10,570 nucleotides of DNA from the NCBI GenBank assembly GCA_002454415.1, contig DKIT01000137.1, positions 1 through 10,570 on the forward strand, in the 5' to 3' direction. Positions 7,681-10,570 of the stretch are shown in pieces. Below the pieces are notes generated by a model, which was given only the letters and a program-made list of their open reading frames with translations, ran no database searches and was not told where the DNA came from. A program made the translations under genes and the position numbers. This DNA is from Sphingobacterium sp. UBA6711 (GTDB taxonomy: Bacteria > Bacteroidota > Bacteroidia > Sphingobacteriales > Sphingobacteriaceae). The stretch's first letter is position 1, and each line of letters starts with the position of its first letter.

Positions 7681-8016
7681 CTACAATGAATCTCGAACTT
7701 CGATAAGAAAGCTTTTCAAACGCTCTAACGAATCAACTACACGTTGATTTTCTTTGGCCTCAGATTTATTATCCCGTAGGTAGTCTCTTGCTCCTTGAAG
7801 CGTATAACCTTTGTCTTTGACTAAGTTGAAAATGATTTTTAAATTAGCGATATCATCTTGTGTAAATAATCGATTGCCTTTTTTGTTTTTCTTTGGCTGA
7901 AGAATATCGAATTCACGCTCATAAAAACGTATTTGGGATGCATTCACATCAAACATCTCTGTAACTTCTCCCATTGTATAATACAGTTTATTTATTTCAC
8001 GCTCTTTGTACGGCAT
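7681..8016 (-). CDS. Minimal MerR-family transcriptional regulator
   Basis: A 111-aa DNA-binding protein. Residues about 11-80 form the MerR winged helix-turn-helix: YYTMGEVTEMFDV (helix-turn-helix start), QIRFYEREF (the conserved R-x-[WY]-E region after the recognition helix), then NRLFTQDDIANLKII and the second helical pair ending at GYTLQGARDYL. A short charged helix (about 85-109) could dimerise as in other MerR proteins. There is no C-terminal effector domain and no metal-binding cysteine; the protein contains no Cys. Short MerR proteins of this form are common in Bacteroidota, where, from memory, they often stand near LemA or M23 peptidase genes; neither is here. A TAAGTTTG box at 8038-8045 precedes the ATG. 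Family is secure; regulated genes are unknown. Confidence 0.9.
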   Translation of the reverse strand: MPYKEREINKLYYTMGEVTEMFDVNASQIRFYEREFDILQPKKNKKGNRLFTQDDIANLKIIFNLVKDKGYTLQGARDYLRDNKSEAKENQRVVDSLERLKSFLIEVRDSL

Positions 8017-8037
8017 ATCTTCTCAATTAATCTATAG

Positions 8038-8045
8038 CAAACTTA
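8038..8045 (-). promoter_or_regulatory. Candidate -7 box for the MerR-like gene (TAAGTTTG)
   Basis: Exact TAnnTTTG match on the minus strand, 21 bases upstream of the ATG at 8016, and identical to the -7 box of accD. A TTTTTG sits upstream but with a 15-base spacer, shorter than the usual 19-21, so the -33 element is uncertain. Confidence 0.5.
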
Positions 8046-8098
8046 ATAAAAATTCCAATTCAAAAAGAAATTTTGCGCGCTCTTCTTTCGTGTCATGC

Positions 8099-8155
8099 TA
8101 GAATCGACACTTCCAAGATATTAGCGAAAATATATCCACAACAAGTTAGAATCGA
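8099..8155 (+). repeat. Pair of 9-bp direct repeats TAGAATCGA
   Basis: TAGAATCGA occurs at 8099-8107 and 8147-8155, 48 bases apart, in the 208-base divergent region between the MerR-like gene and the HExxH gene. They could be binding sites for a regulator, but nine matching bases in an AT-rich spacer may be chance. Nothing else distinct is seen in that spacer apart from the promoter boxes. Confidence 0.3.
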
Positions 8156-8184
8156 TTTTAATTGTAACTGAAGGCGAAATTTTC

Positions 8185-8215
8185 TAAGTTTGAACAGCCT
8201 AAGAGTTTATTTTTG
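8185..8215 (+). promoter_or_regulatory. Two candidate -7 boxes before the HExxH gene
   Basis: TAAGTTTG (8185-8192) and TATTTTTG (8208-8215) both match TAnnTTTG on the plus strand. The second ends nine bases before the ATG at 8225, giving a very short leader; the first would give a leader of about 27 bases. They cannot act as a -33/-7 pair in the usual way because only 15 bases separate them. Confidence 0.4.
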
Positions 8216-8224
8216 ATTTAGTGA

Positions 8225-8560
8225 ATGATTATAATTAGCAAATTCTGGACAACTTTATTCTCTTTTGGAAAAGCGAATGCAATTACTATTTTCCCTTTTA
8301 TTTTTCTGAAATATGCTTTTTTTAAAGACAAAGAAAGCTTGATCCGTCACGAACGTATTCATCTCAGACAGGCCATAGAATTGGGGGTAATTATCTTTTA
8401 TCTGTGGTATTTAATTGAATTTATAATTCATTTTGTTTGTCTTCGGAACTTTGATAGGGCTTATATGCGTATTTCTTTTGAGCGCGAAGCCTACGATCGG
8501 GAGAACGACATAAATTATCTGATAAAAAGGAAGATTTGGGCTTTTTGGCGCTATCTATAG
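8225..8560 (+). CDS. Small membrane protein with HExxH motif, putative zinc-metalloprotease-like
   Basis: An uncharacterised 111-aa protein. A hydrophobic stretch (about residues 17-32) is followed by HERIH at 42-46, a perfect HExxH zinc-metalloprotease signature continuing as HERIHLRQAIE (Q49, E52), then a transmembrane helix (about 53-71), and a second conserved-looking block FEREAY (85-90) whose Glu86 or Glu88 could be the third metal ligand. The basic C-terminus (KRKIWAFWRYL) would be cytoplasmic or membrane-proximal. I recall similar short proteins with HExxHxxQ and SFEREAY blocks in other Bacteroidota, always as hypothetical proteins; that is memory, not a search. It is too short for any classical M48 or M56 peptidase domain. 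It is divergent from the MerR-like gene and convergent with accD, ending before a strong bidirectional terminator. The gene is very likely real; protease activity is only an inference from the motif. Confidence 0.82.
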   Translation: MIIISKFWTTLFSFGKANAITIFPFIFLKYAFFKDKESLIRHERIHLRQAIELGVIIFYLWYLIEFIIHFVCLRNFDRAYMRISFEREAYDRENDINYLIKRKIWAFWRYL

Positions 8561-8593
8561 GGACGGCCCCGATGCGTTGGATTAACAGTTTAC

Positions 8594-8643
8594 TAAAATA
8601 CAAAGCGCTTCCAGGAATACTCCCGGAAGCGCTTTGTATTTTA
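8594..8643. terminator. Bidirectional intrinsic terminator between the HExxH gene and accD
   Basis: A 19-bp perfect inverted repeat, TAAAATACAAAGCGCTTCC (8594-8612) against 8625-8643, with the 12-base centre able to extend the stem by a few more pairs after one mismatch. The A-rich base on the left and T-rich base on the right give U-rich tails in both directions (GTATTTTAT on each strand). It lies 33 bases after the plus-strand stop and 12 bases after the accD stop, so it can serve both convergent genes. Confidence 0.88.
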
Positions 8644-8655
8644 TAGCTTATAGGG

Positions 8656-9498
8656 TTAACCTACCAATTTGAGATAGGTTGCCACTTTGTCTTTTAATTG
8701 TCTACGATCAACGATGAAATCCAAAAAGCCGTGATCAAGTACGAACTCTGATGTTTGGAATCCTTTTGGAAGGTCTTTTTTGATTGTTTCTTTGATGACA
8801 CGTGGGCCCGCGAAACCAATTAGCGCACCTGGTTCAGCGATGTTCACATCTCCTAGCATGGCGTATGAAGCTGTTACACCCCCTGTAGTAGGGTCGGTTA
8901 ATAGACAGACATAAGGCAGACCCGCTTTAGCCAAGAGGGCTAATTTAGCGGATGTTTTTGCCATCTGCATCAAAGAGAAGGCTGCTTCCATCATACGTGC
9001 ACCACCAGATTTTGAAATTAACATAAATGGAATTTTATGTTCAATACAATAATCAATAGAGCGGGCAATTTTTTCACCGACAACTGATCCCATGGATCCG
9101 CCGATAAAGCTGAAGTCCATACAGGCAATGACAATATCCTGGCCATTCATCTTTCCGTGCCCCGATCGTAAGGCATCTCTAAGCCCTGTTTTCGCTTGAC
9201 TCTCTTTTAGACGTTCAGGATATGGTTTGGAATCAAAAAACTCCAGAGGGTCTCCAGAATTTAGATTGGGAAATAGTTCTGTAAATTCGTTATTGTCAAA
9301 TAAAATTGAAAAATATTCCTTGGAGCCTATTCTTAAGTGATGGCCACAATATTGACAAACATAGTCGTTTTCTACTTGTTCAAGATGCAACAATGGTTTT
9401 TTACATGTGGGACACTTGTTCCACATACCATCAGGTGCTTCTTTTTTATTAGCGGTAGCTGTGCTAATACCAGCTTTTTCTCTTTTAAACCAACTCAT
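8656..9498 (-). CDS. accD: Acetyl-CoA carboxylase carboxyltransferase subunit beta
   Basis: AccD pairs with AccA to form the carboxyltransferase that moves CO2 from biotin carboxyl carrier protein to acetyl-CoA, giving malonyl-CoA for fatty-acid synthesis in the cytoplasm. The 280-aa product begins MSWFKRE, as is usual for the family. It has the N-terminal four-cysteine zinc ribbon (C29-x2-C32 and C48-x2-C51) and then the crotonase-fold carboxyltransferase domain with the motifs SGGARMMEAAFSLMQMAKT, LTDPTTGGVTASYAMLGD and EPGALIGFAGPRV, the last two forming the oxyanion/acyl-CoA pocket. The length matches other AccD proteins (280-305 aa). It is monocistronic here: accA is not nearby, it has its own strong promoter at 9520-9550 and a hairpin terminator directly after the stop. 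Confidence 0.98.
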   Translation of the reverse strand: MSWFKREKAGISTATANKKEAPDGMWNKCPTCKKPLLHLEQVENDYVCQYCGHHLRIGSKEYFSILFDNNEFTELFPNLNSGDPLEFFDSKPYPERLKESQAKTGLRDALRSGHGKMNGQDIVIACMDFSFIGGSMGSVVGEKIARSIDYCIEHKIPFMLISKSGGARMMEAAFSLMQMAKTSAKLALLAKAGLPYVCLLTDPTTGGVTASYAMLGDVNIAEPGALIGFAGPRVIKETIKKDLPKGFQTSEFVLDHGFLDFIVDRRQLKDKVATYLKLVG

Positions 9499-9519
9499 AC
9501 GATAGTTCTTATTCGATTA

Positions 9520-9550
9520 CAAACTTAGATAAATTTGCTTTTATATACAA
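9520..9550 (-). promoter_or_regulatory. accD promoter (TTG-N20-TAAGTTTG)
   Basis: On the minus strand, TTG at 9550-9548 is followed by a 20-base spacer and TAAGTTTG at 9527-9520. Both elements and the spacing fit the Bacteroidota housekeeping promoter (-33 TTTG, -7 TAnnTTTG). The expected transcript start is near 9514, about 16 bases before the ATG. It is the best promoter match in the window. Confidence 0.7.
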
Positions 9551-9715
9551 TTATAATTGTGCGCAATGTAGATGCTACTCAATCACAGCTTGCTGTAATA
9601 AGGCTTCTATAAATAGGGAAAATAATCAGAAATGGATGTTTTGAAAGAATATGTTATAGAATATAGGTTAGAATTTTAAATTGTAGACCATCGTTAAAGG
9701 TCAAATTTTAGGCAT
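9551..9715. other. Intergenic spacer between accD promoter and ffs
   Basis: About 165 AT-rich bases with no supported gene. I see only a short GACC/GGTC stem (9686-9702), on the far side of the ffs terminator, and reading frames too short or too poor to call. Confidence 0.5.
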
Positions 9716-9817
9716 AAAAAAAGGGTAAGCTACTCCTATCGCACCGCTCAACCAAATACCCTTGCTTTGTTCCCAACCTGGGGGAGTCAATGGGAGCTGG
9801 TCGTAGAAGACTTACCC
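9716..9817 (-). ncRNA. ffs: Signal recognition particle RNA, small bacterial type (4.5S)
   Basis: The RNA that with Ffh targets nascent membrane proteins to the translocon. On the minus strand the terminal stem is GGGTAAG (9817-9811) pairing with CTTACCC (9729-9723), and the RNA ends in a run of seven T (9722-9716) that serves as terminator. The apical domain (about 9780-9758) reads CCAGGTTG-GGAA-CAAAGCAAGG, with the GGAA tetraloop at 9773-9770 closed by TTG/CAA and followed by the AGCA of the conserved internal loop that binds the Ffh M domain. The roughly 100-nt length and single hairpin fit the small SRP RNA; the AGGTTGGGAACAAAGCA core is the form I associate with Bacteroidota. The TACTTTTG box at 9829-9822 lies just upstream. 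Exact ends are uncertain by a few bases. Confidence 0.9.
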
Positions 9818-9821
9818 GTCA

Positions 9822-9829
9822 CAAAAGTA
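9822..9829 (-). promoter_or_regulatory. -7 box of ffs promoter (TACTTTTG)
   Basis: Exact TAnnTTTG match on the minus strand, four bases before the G at 9817 that begins the terminal stem, placing the start of transcription at the expected distance. Upstream there is a T-rich tract (9831-9840, read on the minus strand) but no clear -33 TTG. Confidence 0.6.
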
Positions 9830-9942
9830 GAAAAAAAAATAGTTTTAGGAAAGAAAAAATGCGATTTTGTCCTACAACCTTGATTCTCATTGGAATAATT
9901 TGCGATATCTTGATTTTTATAATCGATATTTAATTCAATTAT

Positions 9943-10003
9943 GGTAGGGAATTCTCTAATTGATACAACAACTTGCTCACATTATAGTTTGAATGTCCCT
10001 ACC
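9943..10003. repeat. Inverted repeat GGTAGGGA / TCCCTACC enclosing 45 bases
   Basis: Perfect 8-bp arms at 9943-9950 and 9996-10003 flank a 45-base AT-rich interior. On the minus strand a further short CATT/AATG stem can form next to one arm. It lies 13 bases after the stop of the small membrane protein gene, so it may be a 3'-UTR hairpin or a terminator without a clear U tract, or part of a small structured RNA. The large loop makes a simple terminator less convincing. The rest of 9830-10015 shows nothing else I can name. Confidence 0.4.
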
Positions 10004-10015
10004 GAAGTTTTTCCA

Positions 10016-10243
10016 TTACATTTTTCTATTGTCGTATTCGCCTAACAATGAATAATAGCCAAATAACCCTAAGCCAAGTGAGATAATGGGAGTCAATATG
10101 CATACGATAATGATTCCAAAAACAAGATCTTCCTGGTGTCCGGTTGCTATTTTTGGTAAGGCGAGTTCGAAAATGCAAAAATACGCTGTAAATACAGCTA
10201 GTACAATCCAAAGTATACCGAGTGATTTTTTGATATTATTCAT
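10016..10243 (-). CDS. Small two-TM membrane protein downstream of MHS transporter (DUF6814-like)
   Basis: A 75-aa protein starting MNNIKKSLGILW. It has two transmembrane helices (about residues 7-30 and 41-66) joined by a short polar segment (PKIATGHQED) and a charged C-terminus (LGEYDNRKM). The ATG at 10243 overlaps the stop of the upstream transporter by eight bases (ATGAATAA), pointing to translational coupling; the earlier in-frame ATG at 10306 lies inside the transporter gene and is less likely. Short proteins of this type, KKxLGILW at the start and GxFGYYxLxGEYD at the end, follow MHS-family transporters in Bacteroidota, and I believe they are filed as DUF6814; that label is from memory. 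The pairing suggests an accessory subunit or stabiliser of the transporter, which is an inference. Confidence 0.85.
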   Translation of the reverse strand: MNNIKKSLGILWIVLAVFTAYFCIFELALPKIATGHQEDLVFGIIIVCILTPIISLGLGLFGYYSLLGEYDNRKM

Positions 10244-10570
10244 GATTTGAAGGAGTTGAATTGTTTTTGATATAAATACTACCGATAACGAAACACACAA
10301 CGGCAATTATAATTGGATACCATAATCCAGCCAAATAAAACTGTGGGGTATTTGTTGTTTCAGCATTCGTTGTCAGATAAGTGGATACAGCCGGCAATAG
10401 ACCACCAAATATGCCATTACCAACATGATATGGGAGGGACATCGATGTGTATCTGATCTTTACCGGGAATAATTCGACCAAGAAGGCTGCAATTGGACCA
10501 TACACCATCGTAATATAAATTACCTGGATTAAGATCAGGACGATCAGTAAGACGTAGTTTGTTCCAGCTG
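10236..10570 (-). CDS. MHS-family MFS transporter, C-terminal part (runs off the window)
   Basis: The last roughly 111 codons of a major facilitator superfamily transporter of the metabolite:H+ symporter type (ProP/KgtP/ShiA-like). The reading frame stays open to the right edge, so the N-terminal three quarters lie outside. Visible are the end of one TM helix (NYVLLIVLILIQVIYITM), the family hallmark VYGPIAAFLVELFPVKIRYTSMSLPYHVGNGIFGG spanning TM10-11, a polar loop containing TTNAETTNTPQ, and a final TM helix (YPIIIAVVCFVIGSIYI) before a short hydrophilic tail. Members import organic acids or osmolytes with protons; the substrate cannot be told from this part. The gene ends eight bases inside the next one and the two probably form a transporter unit. 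The ATG at 10508 is internal and not the start. Confidence 0.92.
   Translation of the reverse strand, partial: AGTNYVLLIVLILIQVIYITMVYGPIAAFLVELFPVKIRYTSMSLPYHVGNGIFGGLLPAVSTYLTTNAETTNTPQFYLAGLWYPIIIAVVCFVIGSIYIKNNSTPSNHE

Noticed and set aside
9632..9679. A 15-codon plus-strand frame starting ATG between accD and ffs.
   Set aside because: Too short, no promoter box at a suitable distance, and nothing recognisable in the product.
9943..10003. Reading the inverted repeat as a CRISPR repeat or an attachment site.
   Set aside because: Only one copy occurs, there are no spacers or cas genes, and no integrase or flanking duplication is seen.
1..10570. Search for a defence island, mobile element or biosynthetic cluster.
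   Set aside because: All full genes are housekeeping or isolated single genes, with no transposase, integrase, nuclease cluster or composition shift visible.

Overview
The window reads as a chromosomal core region of a Bacteroidota bacterium, most likely Sphingobacteriaceae (Sphingobacterium- or Pedobacter-like; the genus is an inference from protein style, not a search). Supporting signs are moderate AT richness, almost no Shine-Dalgarno sequences, several TAnnTTTG promoter elements of the Bacteroidota type, a Bacteroidota-style SRP RNA, and typical protein families (TlpA-like thioredoxin with a large N-terminal region, MHS-type transporter followed by a small membrane protein, minimal MerR regulator).

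Layout from left to right. (1) Minus strand, 6-2349: a monofunctional peptidoglycan transglycosylase (mtgA) downstream of a secreted TlpA/thioredoxin-fold protein, each with its own TAnnTTTG box. (2) Plus strand, 2494-5100: mutS, full length, starting at a TTG codon, ending at a strong hairpin terminator at 5151-5190. (3) Minus strand, 5204-6361: a secreted protein with a helical N-terminal half and a predicted outer-membrane beta-barrel, convergent with mutS. (4) Plus strand, 6456-7658: a two-gene operon of a tRNA1(Val) adenine-N6 methyltransferase (YfiC/TrmN6 type) and a YfcE-like metallophosphoesterase, 3 bases apart. (5) Minus strand, 7681-8016: a minimal MerR regulator. (6) Plus strand, 8225-8560: a 111-aa membrane protein with an HExxH motif. 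(7) A 19-bp perfect hairpin terminator, then accD on the minus strand with a very good promoter. (8) The SRP RNA gene (ffs) on the minus strand at about 9716-9817. (9) At the right edge, minus strand, a small two-TM protein whose start overlaps the end of an MHS-family MFS transporter that runs out of the window.

Functionally this is housekeeping: cell-wall synthesis, mismatch repair, tRNA modification, fatty-acid synthesis (malonyl-CoA supply), protein targeting and solute uptake. I see no mobile elements, CRISPR arrays, tRNAs, phage genes, toxin-antitoxin pairs or gene remnants, and no convincing undescribed multi-gene system. The points most worth a second look are the tiny HExxH membrane protein, the unrecognised beta-barrel protein, a hairpin-bounded 61-bp intergenic element at 9943-10003, and a promoter box so close to the methyltransferase start that its mRNA may be leaderless.
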